From: Nitrospirota bacterium
GTDB lineage: Bacteria > Nitrospirota_A > Leptospirillia > Leptospirillales > Leptospirillaceae
Direction of reading: 5' to 3'
Length of the DNA: 30,946 nucleotides
Assembly (NCBI GenBank): GCA_021829515.1
Contig: JAKBPM010000009.1
Coordinates: 1 to 30,946 of the forward strand
Shown: positions 1 to 8,550 of the stretch, in pieces
Numbering within the stretch: the first letter of the stretch is position 1
Layout of the letters: each line of letters opens with the position of its first letter
The notes under the pieces: generated by a model
Told to the model about the DNA's origin: nothing
Databases searched by the model: none
The model's input: the letters and a program-made list of their open reading frames with translations, nothing else
Made by a program: the position numbers and the translations under genes

Positions 1-30
1 TTTTGAGGGATTCCTTTGGCGATGAGTCAG

Positions 31-1338
31 TCATTTTAGACCTTTCTTCCGGGAGGAGATCTCTGTGATCCCTCCCATATAGGGCACAAGGACTTCCGGA
101 ATCCGAACGGTTCCGTCGAGCTGCTGGCCATTTTCAAGAATTGCGGCAACCGCCCTTCCAATTGCCAGACCGGATCCATTGAGAGTATGAACGAAACGGG
201 TTTTTTTTGTTTTGGGATCCCGGAACCGGATCTGGGCCCGGCGGGCTTGAAACTCCTCAAAGTTTGAGCAGGAGGAGATTTCCCGATAGGTTTTCTGTGA
301 GGGCATCCAGACCTCAAGGTCGTAGGTCTTTGCGGAAGAAAATCCAAGGTCTCCCGTGCACAGGGCAATGACCCTGTAGGGGAGTCCGAGCCCTGAAAGA
401 ACCCTTTCGGCGTCGGCGGTCAATCTTTCGTGATCGGTTGCGGATGTTTCCGGGTTCGTAATCCAGACCAGTTCGACCTTTTGAAACTGGTGCTGGCGGA
501 TGAGCCCCCTTGAGTCTCTTCCTGCCGCTCCGGCTTCCCTTCTGAAACAGGCCGTCTGTGCGACCATCCGGATCGGAAGCTCGGATGAGTCCAGTATCGT
601 CTCCCTGTACAGGTTGGTTAGGGGGACTTCAGCTGTAGGGATCAGGTAGAGCTCGTCTTCGGGGCAGCTAAAAAGTTCCTCTTGGAACTTTGGGAGCTGG
701 CCTGTTCCCATGAGAGCCTCTTTCCGGACCAGAAAAGGAACGGAGTGTTCGATATAGACACCTCCCGGATTGTTCTCGGGAAGGGTATGCAGGTCCAGCA
801 TGTAGTTTGCCAGGGCACGCTCAAGTCGGGCGCCAGCTCCGGTGAGGGTCGAGAAACGGCTTCCGCTGACAAGAGATGTATGCTCAACATCCATAATCCC
901 TAATTCGGCACCGAGCTCCCAGTGCGGTTTGGGTTCAAAGGAAAAGGATTTTGGTGTGCCAACGGTTCGGATGGTGACATTGTCCGCTTCGGATGCTCCC
1001 TTGGGGACATCCTCTCTGGGAATATTCGGAATCACCCAAAGCATTTCGTCGAGTCTGTTCTCAAGAGATGCAAGAAGCCCCTCGTCTTTGGAAATGAGCT
1101 CGTTAACGGTTCGGGATTCGTCCATGAGATCTTCCGTCGGCTGACCATTGCGTTTCCTGATTCCAATGTCCTGCGCGAGACGATTGCGTTTTTCCCGAAG
1201 GGCTTCCCATGTCTGTTTCAGCTGGCTGATTTCACGGTCGAGGTCCTTGATGGGGGAAAAGTCGAAATCCTGGCCTCTCGATGCAAGGGCTTTCCGAATG
1301 GTTTCCTCTTCGTGTAGGATGCGTTTTTTATCGAGCAT
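31..1338 (-). CDS. serS: Seryl-tRNA synthetase
   Basis: Class II aminoacyl-tRNA synthetase that charges tRNA-Ser (and tRNA-Sec where present) with serine in the cytosol. The 435-residue length is normal for the family. Residues 1-110 form the N-terminal antiparallel coiled-coil arm, rich in Glu, Lys and Arg. The catalytic core follows, with motif 2 visible as [14 protein letters not shown] and motif 3 as [18 protein letters not shown] near the C-terminus. The ATG start is preceded by AGGAG at good spacing. The gene is divergent from gpsA. Identification rests on motif recognition and full length; I see nothing unusual in it. Confidence 0.97.
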   Translation of the reverse strand: MLDKKRILHEEETIRKALASRGQDFDFSPIKDLDREISQLKQTWEALREKRNRLAQDIGIRKRNGQPTEDLMDESRTVNELISKDEGLLASLENRLDEMLWVIPNIPREDVPKGASEADNVTIRTVGTPKSFSFEPKPHWELGAELGIMDVEHTSLVSGSRFSTLTGAGARLERALANYMLDLHTLPENNPGGVYIEHSVPFLVRKEALMGTGQLPKFQEELFSCPEDELYLIPTAEVPLTNLYRETILDSSELPIRMVAQTACFRREAGAAGRDSRGLIRQHQFQKVELVWITNPETSATDHERLTADAERVLSGLGLPYRVIALCTGDLGFSSAKTYDLEVWMPSQKTYREISSCSNFEEFQARRAQIRFRDPKTKKTRFVHTLNGSGLAIGRAVAAILENGQQLDGTVRIPEVLVPYMGGITEISSRKKGLK

Positions 1339-1382
1339 GAATTCTCCTGGTTCCGGGTTTAGAAAGGTCCACCAATACCCCT

Positions 1383-1412
1383 ATTGTAGACTTGTTGTCT
1401 TTGCAGGAACAA
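1383..1412 (-). promoter_or_regulatory. Possible serS promoter
   Basis: Read on the minus strand, TTGTTC (1407-1412) and TACAAT (1383-1388) are separated by 18 nt and lie about 45 nt upstream of the serS start. The -10 is good and the -35 is only partial. The 159-nt divergent gap between serS and gpsA must also hold the gpsA promoter, which I could not place convincingly. Confidence 0.4.
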
Positions 1413-1497
1413 TGGGGAACTCTACTGGATGGGGCGTCAGGGTCGGGTGTGTCGGGATTCTTTTGGGAGTGGGCCGGATTGTTTGAAGGGAGTGGCG

Positions 1498-2532
1498 ATG
1501 GGGAATGAACCTTTGTTTCTTGGTAAACCCGTGAGGCCTTTGGTACTGGGCGGTGGTTCATGGGGGACGGCCCTTGCGTTCCACCTGGCATCAAAGGGGT
1601 TGCCGGTTACCTTGTGGGTCAGGGACGAGACGTTGTGTGCAATGATTTCTTCAGACAGGGAGAACCGGGTCTATCTTCCCGGGGCCATTTTCCCCAAGAG
1701 TCTGGACGTCACTTCAAACATCGAGAAATCACTCAGCGAGGCAAGTTTTATCGTGTTGGCCATCCCTTGCCAGGGTGTCCGGGAGACGATGAAAACCCTT
1801 TCGTCTCTGGGGGCTCCCCGGTTACCCATTGTCAGCGGCACAAAGGGAATTGAGCAGAAATCCCTTCGGATGGTCTCGGAAATTGTCTCGGAGTGCTATT
1901 TGTCCGATCCGGATCAATATGCGGTCCTCTCCGGCCCCTCCTTTGCGAAGGAAGTCGTCAGGAACTCTCCAACGGCTGTGGTTGTGGCAAGCCGTTCCCA
2001 AGTTATGGCGAAAGAGACACAATCCTTATTCAATACAAACTATTTCAAGGTTTATACCAGGGCGGACGTAAAGGGGCTGGAAATCTGCGGTGCCCTGAAA
2101 AACGTCATCGCTCTCGCCGCTGGCATTTCCGATGGAATGGGGCTTGGAGCGAACTCAAGGGCGGCCTTGCTGACGAGAGGTCTTGCTGAAATGACACGAT
2201 TGGGGGTGGCTCTTGGAGCGAATGCCACCACTTTTTCCGGTTTGGGAGGTGTTGGGGATCTTTATTTGACCGCAACGGGTGAGCAAAGTCGAAACCGGAC
2301 GGTCGGTGTCCGCTTGGGACGGGGAGAGAAACTTGAGGATATCCTTCGGGACCTGGGGCAGGTCGCGGAAGGCGTGACCACCGCCCAGTCTGCCCACATG
2401 CTTGCATTGGGACATGGAGTTGACCTTCCGGTGACGCGGGCTGTTTATCGCCTTTTGTATGAAGAGGCCAGCCTCGTGGAAGTTTTGCGGGATGTGATGG
2501 ATCGCCCGATGAAAGACGAGGAGGAGTTCTGA
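1498..2532 (+). CDS. gpsA: Glycerol-3-phosphate dehydrogenase [NAD(P)+]
   Basis: Reduces dihydroxyacetone phosphate to sn-glycerol-3-phosphate for phospholipid synthesis; cytosolic. The Rossmann dinucleotide site is [10 protein letters not shown] near residues 18-27. Further family motifs are SGPSFAKEV, the catalytic-lysine region [26 protein letters not shown] and GLGGVGDL. I chose the ATG at 1498 because a GAAGGGAG ribosome site sits just upstream and it places the Rossmann motif at the expected distance; the frame is open 23 codons further upstream. The resulting 344 residues is a normal length. The stop overlaps the next ATG (TGATG), so it is probably co-transcribed and translationally coupled with the WrbA-like gene. 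Confidence 0.96.
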   Translation: MGNEPLFLGKPVRPLVLGGGSWGTALAFHLASKGLPVTLWVRDETLCAMISSDRENRVYLPGAIFPKSLDVTSNIEKSLSEASFIVLAIPCQGVRETMKTLSSLGAPRLPIVSGTKGIEQKSLRMVSEIVSECYLSDPDQYAVLSGPSFAKEVVRNSPTAVVVASRSQVMAKETQSLFNTNYFKVYTRADVKGLEICGALKNVIALAAGISDGMGLGANSRAALLTRGLAEMTRLGVALGANATTFSGLGGVGDLYLTATGEQSRNRTVGVRLGRGEKLEDILRDLGQVAEGVTTAQSAHMLALGHGVDLPVTRAVYRLLYEEASLVEVLRDVMDRPMKDEEEF

Positions 2533-3134
2533 TGGCAAAAATTCTGGTTTTATTCTATAGCACATGGGGCCATGTCCAGACATTGGCGGAAGAGGTGGCT
2601 TTTGGCGCAGGGGAGAGGGGAGAAAGCGAGGTCTTTGTCAAAAGGGTTCCCGAAACAATGGCGGAGGAAACGCTTGTCAGAATCGGCGGTCTTGTAAACT
2701 CTCCTTATGATGTGGCATCCCCGGGAGAGCTTTCAGAATATGACGCCATTATTTTTGGAACTCCCACCCGATTCGGAAATATGTCATCCCAGATGAGGAC
2801 GTTCCTGGACCAGACAGGTGAGATCTGGTCAAATGGGGGACTGATCGGAAAAATCGGAAGTGTTTTTGTCAGCACGGCAAGCCAGCATGGAGGCCATGAA
2901 ACGACAATCATATCCTTTCACACAACACTATTGCATCATGGAATGCTGATTGCCGGCGTTCCGTACAGCTGTCCGGAACTTTCCGGCGCATCTGAAGTGA
3001 CGGGAGGGTCTCCCTATGGTGCCGGAACAATCGCCGGTGGTGACGGGGCAAGGCTTCCAAGTGCGAGGGAAAGGGCTATCGCAAGATTCCAGGGCCAGCA
3101 TGTCGCTTCTTTAGCGGTTCGACTTTTTGGATAG
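2532..3134 (+). CDS. wrbA: NAD(P)H:quinone oxidoreductase, WrbA type (flavodoxin-like)
   Basis: Predicted FMN-binding flavodoxin-fold enzyme that reduces quinones by two electrons, limiting redox cycling; cytosolic. The N-terminal FMN phosphate loop is [12 protein letters not shown] (residues 10-21). The WrbA signatures [20 protein letters not shown] and [15 protein letters not shown] follow at the expected places. Its 200 residues match the family. The start codon overlaps the gpsA stop by one base, so the two genes probably share one transcript. A role in oxidative stress fits an aerobic iron oxidiser, but that is inference. Confidence 0.93.
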   Translation: MAKILVLFYSTWGHVQTLAEEVAFGAGERGESEVFVKRVPETMAEETLVRIGGLVNSPYDVASPGELSEYDAIIFGTPTRFGNMSSQMRTFLDQTGEIWSNGGLIGKIGSVFVSTASQHGGHETTIISFHTTLLHHGMLIAGVPYSCPELSGASEVTGGSPYGAGTIAGGDGARLPSARERAIARFQGQHVASLAVRLFG

Positions 3135-3192
3135 TTCCTTGAGGATCGTCGATGTTTGGCCGTACAATGGATAAACAGAAGGAGAATTCAAA

Positions 3193-3507
3193 ATGAAACC
3201 TGTTCCCAAAGAGGTCATGCCCCATGGGGGAAATTCCGTAAGGATCCTGTGGCAAGATGAACATGAAAGTATCTACACGAATGTATATTTGAGGGAAAGT
3301 TGCCAGTGTGCGGAATGCATCCATGAATGGACGGGGGAGAAGCTGATTCCTCCGGGGAAGATTTCCCCTGACGTCAGGCCTGTATCGGTGACCTCAGTTG
3401 GCAATTATGCTGTTTCCATCCATTTCAGCGATGGCCACCAGACCGGGGTCTATTCCTTTGACCTTCTCAGGAAAATCTGTCCATGCTCTCTTTGCCAGGC
3501 CGCCTGA
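3193..3507 (+). CDS. DUF971 (GBBH-like N-terminal domain) protein
   Basis: A 104-residue protein matching the DUF971 / gamma-butyrobetaine-hydroxylase N-terminal fold. Visible family features are SVRILWQDEHESIYTNVYLR and, later, VGNYAVSIHFSDGHQTGVYSFDLLRKIC. Two cysteine clusters, CQCAEC (about residues 37-42) and CPCSLC (about 97-102, at the C-terminus), could bind zinc or an Fe-S cluster. In other bacteria DUF971 is often fused or adjacent to Mrp/ApbC scaffolds, so an Fe-S link is plausible; here mrp lies about 4 kb away on the other strand. The start is preceded by AGAAGGAGAATTC, a good ribosome site. Biochemical function is unknown. Confidence 0.85.
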   Translation: MKPVPKEVMPHGGNSVRILWQDEHESIYTNVYLRESCQCAECIHEWTGEKLIPPGKISPDVRPVSVTSVGNYAVSIHFSDGHQTGVYSFDLLRKICPCSLCQAA

Positions 3508-3520
3508 TCCCGATCAGGCG
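3501..3520. terminator. Hairpin containing both stop codons of convergent genes
   Basis: CGCCTGAT-CCCG-ATCAGGCG is a perfect 8-bp inverted repeat with a 4-nt loop. It includes the stop codon of the DUF971 gene (3505-3507) and that of the chemoreceptor gene on the other strand (3514-3516). The T-run at 3533-3538 is too distant for a classical intrinsic terminator on the plus strand. It could still act as a bidirectional end or an mRNA-stabilising hairpin. Confidence 0.5.
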
Positions 3521-4200
3521 CTCCCGGAGAGTTTTTTGATCACGGTCTTAAATGATGTGAAGATGGATTCCTGTCGTTTGACTGCAATGTCGATCAGTCG
3601 CTTCAGGATGGATCCTCCCATCGACTCCTTCATTTTATGAATCTGCTTCTCGATCATCTCTCCAAACTCCTGGATGTCTCCCATTCTCCCATTTAAGGCG
3701 GTCATGTTTTCTGTTACGGTCTGAAGTTCGAGACGAATGGAGCCTATGGTCCGGTCGATTTCCTCAACAGATTTTCGTGTCCTGTCGGAAAGCTTCTTGA
3801 TTTCTTCAGCGACGACCGCAAAACCCCGCCCGGCTTCCTTTGCATGGGCAGCCTCAATGGCAGCATTGATCGACAAGAGATTCACCTGTGTGGAGATTTC
3901 CTTGATCTCCCGACCGATTCCTGAAATGTTCCCCAGCACGTTCCGGAATTTGTGAAGGTTTTCCAGAACCGCTTTCCCTTCAGAGACGATCTCTTCCGTA
4001 TCGACCTTTTCCTGATACTCTTCAAGAACGGAGGCAAGAGCCGAAATGTTGGCGTCGTTGAGACTCTTGACCTCTTCGAACTGTGTAATATAGTTCCTCA
4101 AAAAAGCCATGTTTGTCATGGATTCACCCAAGGAGTTCACTACGGAATCGGCATTTTCCTGGGTAAGGCTGAGTGATTTGTCAGTATTTCGTGGAGCCAT
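3514..4200 (-). CDS. Cytoplasmic methyl-accepting chemotaxis protein without sensor domain
   Basis: A 228-residue protein that is almost entirely the chemoreceptor signalling coiled coil. The hairpin tip that contacts CheA and CheW is recognisable around [20 protein letters not shown] followed by [15 protein letters not shown]. There is no transmembrane segment and no PAS, GAF or CZB domain, so it cannot sense by itself. It starts 10 nt after the stop of the ODP-type diiron protein gene and is downstream of it on the same strand, so the two should be co-expressed. Treponema denticola is known to pair an ODP-type oxygen/iron sensor with a cytoplasmic receptor lacking a sensor domain. By analogy, the neighbour is probably the ligand-sensing partner. 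The role is inferred; the domain call is firm. Confidence 0.88.
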   Translation of the reverse strand: MAPRNTDKSLSLTQENADSVVNSLGESMTNMAFLRNYITQFEEVKSLNDANISALASVLEEYQEKVDTEEIVSEGKAVLENLHKFRNVLGNISGIGREIKEISTQVNLLSINAAIEAAHAKEAGRGFAVVAEEIKKLSDRTRKSVEEIDRTIGSIRLELQTVTENMTALNGRMGDIQEFGEMIEKQIHKMKESMGGSILKRLIDIAVKRQESIFTSFKTVIKKLSGSA

Positions 4201-4210
4201 CTTATCCCCC

Positions 4211-4957
4211 TCAGAGGTCCATTACGTCAAAACCGCATCGGATTCCAGAGATCCAGTCAAAAAATTTTCCGACCATTTCTTCCTTGAAAATGGAACCGTG
4301 TTGGGGCGCAACCATCTTGATCGGGAGCTTCCGGACTTTTTGAAGCCAGATGGCGATGGCCTTGTTTGTCCCGATATATCGGGCGTGAAAGCCTTCCATA
4401 TAGGTGACATGCTCTGCGAAATTTTCCACAAATAATGGCGTTTTCCCTTTTGGATAGACAGCGGCTCCAATATCTCCCGTGAAGAGAATTCCTGATTCAT
4501 GGTCAAAAAGGTGAAAATTTCCGGGGGAGTGAAGAAAGTGAGCGGGGATGAATTCCACCGTTCGTCCGGAGGAGAGGGTGAGTGATCCTCCTCTATCGGC
4601 AATTCCCTTGAAGCGGGTGATGTCGTTGACTCCAAAATGAATCAGGAATCGAATCCACAGCTCAGAGACATGAACGACGGCCGGGGTCATCTCAAACCAT
4701 GATGCCAGACCCCCTCCCACATCGGGATCCTGATGGCAAAGAAAAATATCCTTGATGTCTGCCGGATCCAGAATCTGTGAGATATTCACCAGAACCCGGG
4801 CAAAAACGCCAAACCCGCCCGGATCGATTAAAAGACCTTTCCCGCCATCAATAATCAGGTACTGATTGGATTGCACTCCTTCTTCCAGACCCGATTCATC
4901 CTTTCCAAGCCACAGAAACTTGTGATTTGCCGATTGGTAAAGAGTTTCAAAGGCCAT
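4211..4957 (-). CDS. MBL-fold oxygen-binding diiron protein (ODP type)
   Basis: A 248-residue metallo-beta-lactamase-fold protein resembling the diiron domain of flavodiiron proteins but with no flavodoxin domain. The metal-ligand series is visible: HQDPDV (a variant HxDxD, with the usual last His replaced by Val), [15 protein letters not shown] and PQHGS. The HQDPDV variant and lack of flavodoxin match ODP-like sensors more than NO/O2 reductases. It is the first gene of a two-gene operon with a sensorless cytoplasmic chemoreceptor, behind a good promoter flanked by an inverted repeat. Likely role: binding Fe(II) and O2 and passing the signal to the chemoreceptor. The alternative is a detoxifying MBL hydrolase or reductase. 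Confidence 0.85.
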   Translation of the reverse strand: MAFETLYQSANHKFLWLGKDESGLEEGVQSNQYLIIDGGKGLLIDPGGFGVFARVLVNISQILDPADIKDIFLCHQDPDVGGGLASWFEMTPAVVHVSELWIRFLIHFGVNDITRFKGIADRGGSLTLSSGRTVEFIPAHFLHSPGNFHLFDHESGILFTGDIGAAVYPKGKTPLFVENFAEHVTYMEGFHARYIGTNKAIAIWLQKVRKLPIKMVAPQHGSIFKEEMVGKFFDWISGIRCGFDVMDL

Positions 4958-5005
4958 TGGGCTTTCTCCGATCCAGTTATGTCATGTGACGCGGGCAATG
5001 TGAAA

Positions 5006-5049
5006 ATCATTCTCTTTTCGACCGGATAATGGCTGAGATAGAGAATGAT
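5006..5049. repeat. Inverted repeat flanking the ODP promoter -10
   Basis: ATCATTCTC (5006-5014) and its perfect complement GAGAATGAT (5041-5049) bracket the -10 element and the spacer, 26 nt apart. The second arm touches the -35. Placement suggests a pair of operator half-sites for a regulator, or a transcript hairpin, but no regulator is recognisable from the sequence. Confidence 0.45.
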
Positions 5050-5054
5050 GTCAA
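5026..5054 (-). promoter_or_regulatory. Promoter of the ODP-chemoreceptor operon
   Basis: On the minus strand TTGACA (5049-5054, consensus) and CATTAT (5026-5031) are separated by exactly 17 nt. Transcription would start near 5019, giving a leader of about 60 nt before the ODP gene. Confidence 0.7.
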
Positions 5055-5076
5055 TGGATTGAATGTTTTTATAACA

Positions 5077-5101
5077 GAAGGAGCCCTGAGCCGGCTCCTT
5101 C
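5077..5101 (-). terminator. Hairpin downstream of the TGA-interrupted gene
   Basis: GAAGGAGCC and GGCTCCTTC form a perfect 9-bp stem with a 7-nt loop, 38 nt after the TAA that ends the interrupted minus-strand gene. No T-run follows on the minus strand, so termination would be weak or factor-dependent. Confidence 0.4.
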
Positions 5102-5138
5102 TTCCATGATGTTCTATCGGTTGAATGGAGGGGAGAGT

Positions 5139-5552
5139 TTAAGAAGGGAGGGGTGCTTCGTTGAGCGCAATTCCATATTCGGCTGCAACGCCTTCGAAGA
5201 TTCTTCTGGCAACCTTGATCGCTTCCGGGTTTTCAAGACGATAAGCACAGTGCTCGATTTCCGGTTCAGAAAGCACCATATCCGAGAACCCCCTGTCCAT
5301 TTCCAGAAAAACCGCTTTGCATCAATCTTGCCGAACAGGAAAACGCTCAAAAAAATGTGCGGCTACACTTTGATAGGTCGTCTGGTTGTTGAGAACCCAC
5401 TGATCGATGTAATTGGGAGAGCACTGGGAGTTTGCAGGGGAGTACCTTCCCGCCTTCCAGGCTTCCTTAAGGATCTTCTCGTCGGAGAATGGTTCGGATT
5501 GGGTGATGATGGTTTTTGGAGCCTCTTTTTTCAGAAAGGAAAAGAACCCCAT
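5139..5552 (-). pseudogene. Hypothetical small gene interrupted by an in-frame TGA
   Basis: The minus frame starting at ATG 5552 (GGGGGG-type ribosome site) codes for 76 residues beginning MGFFSFLKKEAPKT and then meets TGA at 5322-5324. The same frame stays open beyond it for 60 codons with natural composition (for example CKAVFLEMDRGFSDM, then LENPEAIKVARRIFEG) and ends at TAA 5139-5141. The intact product would have 137 residues with the TGA at position 77, followed by a TGC codon. One TGG-to-TGA or CGA-to-TGA change would explain it. Selenocysteine recoding is possible, but I see no convincing SECIS hairpin after the TGA. I do not recognise the family. Confidence 0.6.
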
Positions 5553-5696
5553 CTGTCCCCCCTTTTTGAATGGTTTTGTCTGAAATGCGCTGACTAGATT
5601 AAGATGTATTTTGTATGAATTTTTTTGAAGTCAAATCGTCATCGGGGGGATCGAAGTGCTCTTTTCATCGGTAGATCGGACATGGGAAAGGAGGTG

Positions 5697-6542
5697 TCAG
5701 GCGAATGGATCGTTCTTTCCATAAAGCACCCGGATGAGGGAGAGCCCTTCCGGCGGGGCGGGACGAAGGCATTTGACCGGAACCGGCGAGTCAGACTGAA
5801 GAAGTTTTTCGAGTTCTTCTAGTGTTCTTTTCCCGTTGGCTACTTCAACGATCGTTCCGATGATAAAACGGATCATCATGTGCAGGAACCCTTTCCCCGT
5901 AATCCAGACCTGATAGTCAGCACCATCCCGTTCCCAGAAGATATGATCTATGGTTCTTTGCGTTTTTGGAGGGAGAGATTTTTTGACGGTGAAATGGGTG
6001 AAGTCATGTTTTCCCAGAAAGAGCAAGGAGGAGCTTTTGAGAAGTGATAAATCCACAGGAGCAAAAAAAACTCCGGTAAAAGGATTGTCCAGAGGAGAGC
6101 GGACTTGTTTCTGGGGAACAATCCTGAGCCTGTAGCGGTAGATTTTGCGCTCGACATCGTGTCTTGCATGGAAGGTTTGGGCTGTGTGTGTGGCGGACAG
6201 GATTCGGATCCGCTGAGGAAGAAAGTGATTCACTCCTTTCAAGAGTGATTCAGGCGTCCATGGCCTGTTTCCCCTGATTGGAATATCAAGATGAAACACC
6301 TGCCCATGAGCGCTGACACCGGCATCTGTTCTTCCGGAACCTGTGATGTTGAGCGGCATTCCGGTCAGTTTGTGCAGAGCTTCTTCAATGGTCCCCTGAA
6401 TGGATTGATCTGAGCCTTGCCGTTGCCATCCATGAAATTCCCGACCGTCATAGGAAGTGATGAAAGCCATGCGTTGGCTCTTGGGAGTTTCCTGGCCAGG
6501 ATCTGATGGTTGGTCTCGTAAAATGGAACTTCCCTCCGGCAA
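5697..6542 (-). CDS. truA: tRNA pseudouridine synthase A
   Basis: Converts uridines 38-40 in the tRNA anticodon stem to pseudouridine. Motifs are SYDGREFHGWQRQ, the catalytic loop GSGRTDAGVSAHGQVFH with the nucleophilic Asp, and FLHMMIRFIIGT towards the C-terminus. The frame can begin at TTG 6542 (281 residues), which lacks a ribosome site. ATG at 6470 (257 residues) puts the SYDG motif at the usual distance from the N-terminus and may be the real start, although its SD-like AGGAAA is somewhat far upstream. The gene lies between the TGA-interrupted small gene and the Nudix gene on the same strand. Confidence 0.93.
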   Translation of the reverse strand: MPEGSSILRDQPSDPGQETPKSQRMAFITSYDGREFHGWQRQGSDQSIQGTIEEALHKLTGMPLNITGSGRTDAGVSAHGQVFHLDIPIRGNRPWTPESLLKGVNHFLPQRIRILSATHTAQTFHARHDVERKIYRYRLRIVPQKQVRSPLDNPFTGVFFAPVDLSLLKSSSLLFLGKHDFTHFTVKKSLPPKTQRTIDHIFWERDGADYQVWITGKGFLHMMIRFIIGTIVEVANGKRTLEELEKLLQSDSPVPVKCLRPAPPEGLSLIRVLYGKNDPFA

Positions 6543-6622
6543 TAATGGAGCTTCGTTGTTGAATCAGGACATCTCCTCTTAAGACTATAGGAAGTGTAGC
6601 GAAAAATAAGGGGATCAACAAT

Positions 6623-7078
6623 TTAACCGTTTAAAAGGTCGGGTTTATCTTCAAGGAGTTTTTTGAGGTCAGAGAGAATGGACCAGTTTGGTGCAAGCCA
6701 GGGAAGATCCTGGATTTCGTCCGGGTTAAGCCAGCGGATTTCTTCGTGAACGGCAATTTGTGGGGTGTTTTCAACAATACGGCAGATAAACGGGAAGAGC
6801 TGCAGGTAAAGATGGGGGTACCGATAGAGGACTGTTGGCATGGGGAGGAGGATCTCCACACGAATATTCAGTTCCTCATACAGTTCCCTGATAACGGCTT
6901 GAGAGGGGGATTCTCCTGTTTCAACCTTCCCACCGGGAAATTCCCAGAGATCATCCCATGATCCTGGAAGTCTTTTCGCACAGAGGATTTTTCCGTTCTT
7001 GAGTATGATCCCGCAGGAAACCTTCAGAGGGTGTTCATCTCCTGAGGTTTCCTGAGAGGAGGGATCTGGTGGTTCCAA
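6623..7078 (-). CDS. mutT: Nudix hydrolase, MutT-like
   Basis: A 151-residue Nudix protein. The Nudix box runs from GGKVETGESPSQAVIRELYE to EEL at about residues 49-70, fitting Gx5Ex7REUxEExGU with the catalytic glutamates present. The upstream CAKRLPGSWDDLWEFPGG is typical of MutT / CTP-pyrophosphohydrolase-like enzymes that remove oxidised nucleotides such as 8-oxo-dGTP. The first usable codon is TTG at 7076-7078, one base after the stop of the preceding gene, with no clear ribosome site, so the start is uncertain and translation may be coupled. Substrate cannot be fixed from sequence; nucleotide-pool cleaning suits an organism exposed to iron and oxygen. Confidence 0.85.
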   Translation of the reverse strand: MEPPDPSSQETSGDEHPLKVSCGIILKNGKILCAKRLPGSWDDLWEFPGGKVETGESPSQAVIRELYEELNIRVEILLPMPTVLYRYPHLYLQLFPFICRIVENTPQIAVHEEIRWLNPDEIQDLPWLAPNWSILSDLKKLLEDKPDLLNG

Positions 7079-7079
7079 A

Positions 7080-7328
7080 TCAGAAATTCATTTTTCTGGG
7101 GTCTTCCGAGTGCAAGGATTCCCATGCTTCCCTCAGATCGACCCAAAGATCCATTTCCGTGTTGATCGCAGCTTGCCAACGGTCCCAGTCTTCCCTGGAA
7201 CCCATCGTGTCCACTCCGCCTGAGCCGATTGCGGAGCGCGAAGCCATATCAGAGAGCATCCTGGCTTTTTTCCACTCCAGAATGGCCAGATCATATGCTG
7301 CCACACGGGCAACTTTAGCAGGGTTCAT
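7080..7328 (-). CDS. Hypothetical protein, 82 aa
   Basis: I do not recognise this family. I chose ATG 7328 because GGCAGGAG precedes it by about 8 nt. An upstream ATG at 7409 would give 109 residues but overlaps the end of mrp by 44 nt. The product is soluble, helical and rich in Trp, Asp and Arg (EDWDRWQAAINTEMDLWVDL), with no transmembrane segment and no cysteines. It lies 37 nt after mrp and directly abuts the Nudix gene, so it is probably part of the same transcript. Confidence 0.6.
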   Translation of the reverse strand: MNPAKVARVAAYDLAILEWKKARMLSDMASRSAIGSGGVDTMGSREDWDRWQAAINTEMDLWVDLREAWESLHSEDPRKMNF

Positions 7329-7365
7329 TGGGGAGTCTCCTGCCGTTTCTGTCCATGACCGGTTT

Positions 7366-8445
7366 TCATCCGCCAAAGTTTCCGATCTGGATGGGGATGG
7401 CTCCTGCATTCGATATGGAAATCGCAGAGGCCAGTTTTCCTGCGATGTCCCGGTAAGACTGTGTCAATGGACTTTCGGGATAGGCAACTGCGATGGGATG
7501 GCCCGAGTCTCCACCTTCCCGGATGGATAAATCGATCGGGATCCGTCCCAAAAATGGAACATGAAGTTCGTGAGCCGCTTTTTCCCCGCCGCCCTTTGAG
7601 AAGATGTCGGTTTCTTCATGGCAGTGTGGGCAGACAAAAGAACTCATATTTTCAACGATTCCCAGAATCGGAACATTGACTTTCTGGAACATTGCCAATC
7701 CTCTCCTTGAATCAGAAAGGGCGACCTCCTGGGGAGTTGTGACAATGATAGCTCCTGACAAGGGAACCAACTGAGCCAGGGAGAGCTGGGCATCTCCTGT
7801 TCCCGGAGGCATGTCGACCACCAGATAGTCAAGGTCTCCCCATGCAATATCCTGACAGAACTGCTGGATAATCCCGTGGAGCATCGGCCCTCTCCAGATC
7901 AGCGGGGTTCCGGGCGGGACCATGAATGCCATTGACATGACTGTAATTCCATGTCCAGACGGGGGAAAAAGTTTTTTGTCGACCTGTCGCGGGGTGTCCG
8001 TTATCCCCAGCATCATGGGAATGTTGGGACCGTAAACATCAGCATCCATGATCCCAACCTTGGCACCCATCTGTGAAAGGGCAATGGCCAGATTGACCGA
8101 AGTCGTTGATTTTCCAACTCCGCCTTTGCCACTGGAAACGGCAATGACATTCTTGACTCCCGGGATCGGTGTCTTTCCGGTGAAAGTTCCACCCGTTGTT
8201 CTGGCGGTAAAGGAGATTTCGGTATTTGTGATTCCGGGAACCGAAGCCAGCGAGGCAAGGCAGGCATTTTTCATTTCGTCCTTGAGGGGACAGGCAGGAG
8301 TTGTCAAAACGATTGTAAAAGAAAGATTCCCACCATCAATTTTTAAATTTTCGATCATCTTAAGGGTCACGAGATCTTTTTTGAAATCAGGCTCGATGAC
8401 TCGGCCCAATGCGCTCCATACCAGTTCTTCTGAAACGGTTGACAT
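7366..8445 (-). CDS. mrp: Mrp/ApbC-type Fe-S cluster carrier P-loop ATPase
   Basis: A 359-residue Mrp/NBP35-family ATPase that carries Fe-S clusters to apoproteins in the cytosol. Residues 1-85 form a MIP18/DUF59-like domain with a conserved cysteine (TTPACPLKDEM). The deviant Walker A is SSGKGGVGKSTTSVNLA at about 104-120. DADVYGPNIP and DMPPGTGD follow, and the cluster-binding CPHC is at residues 272-275. It lies about 100 nt downstream of the last gene of the isc operon on the same strand, so scaffold and carrier genes are neighbours. A weak hairpin separates them, so read-through is possible but not shown. Confidence 0.94.
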   Translation of the reverse strand: MSTVSEELVWSALGRVIEPDFKKDLVTLKMIENLKIDGGNLSFTIVLTTPACPLKDEMKNACLASLASVPGITNTEISFTARTTGGTFTGKTPIPGVKNVIAVSSGKGGVGKSTTSVNLAIALSQMGAKVGIMDADVYGPNIPMMLGITDTPRQVDKKLFPPSGHGITVMSMAFMVPPGTPLIWRGPMLHGIIQQFCQDIAWGDLDYLVVDMPPGTGDAQLSLAQLVPLSGAIIVTTPQEVALSDSRRGLAMFQKVNVPILGIVENMSSFVCPHCHEETDIFSKGGGEKAAHELHVPFLGRIPIDLSIREGGDSGHPIAVAYPESPLTQSYRDIAGKLASAISISNAGAIPIQIGNFGG

Positions 8446-8520
8446 ATGCTGAAACCTTTCTTTTGCCCGAAGAAGTTCATCTTCCGGGCCATTATTCCTG
8501 AAACAAAATCAACATTTGCT

Positions 8521-8548
8521 GAAGGAGGTTTTAGACTCCTTCAATATT
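8521..8548. terminator. Hairpin between the isc operon and mrp
   Basis: GAAGGAG (8521-8527) and CTCCTTC (8536-8542) form a 7-bp stem with an 8-nt loop. A T-rich run follows on the plus strand only (AATATTTTTTATT), although no plus-strand gene ends here. For the minus-strand isc transcript it lies just after the last stop codon and would be a weak terminator, possibly allowing partial read-through into mrp. Confidence 0.45.
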
Positions 8549-8550
8549 TT

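Noticed and set aside
842..1317. Plus-strand open frames of 100-131 codons within serS
   Set aside because: Antisense shadows of a well-identified synthetase gene, with no ribosome sites or family resemblance.
4222..4635. 137-codon frame on the same strand inside the diiron protein gene
   Set aside because: It is a different frame of the clearly recognisable MBL gene and has Ser/Pro-rich shadow composition.
5322..5324. Firm selenocysteine call for the in-frame TGA
   Set aside because: The sequence after TGA forms only a weak, wobble-rich stem without a GU-containing apical loop, and no sel genes are in the window; a nonsense mutation is simpler.
5106..5597. A 163-codon open frame on the plus strand opposite the TGA-interrupted gene
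   Set aside because: No ribosome site and unnatural composition rich in Phe, Arg and Leu; the minus strand has a ribosome site, balanced composition and a downstream hairpin.
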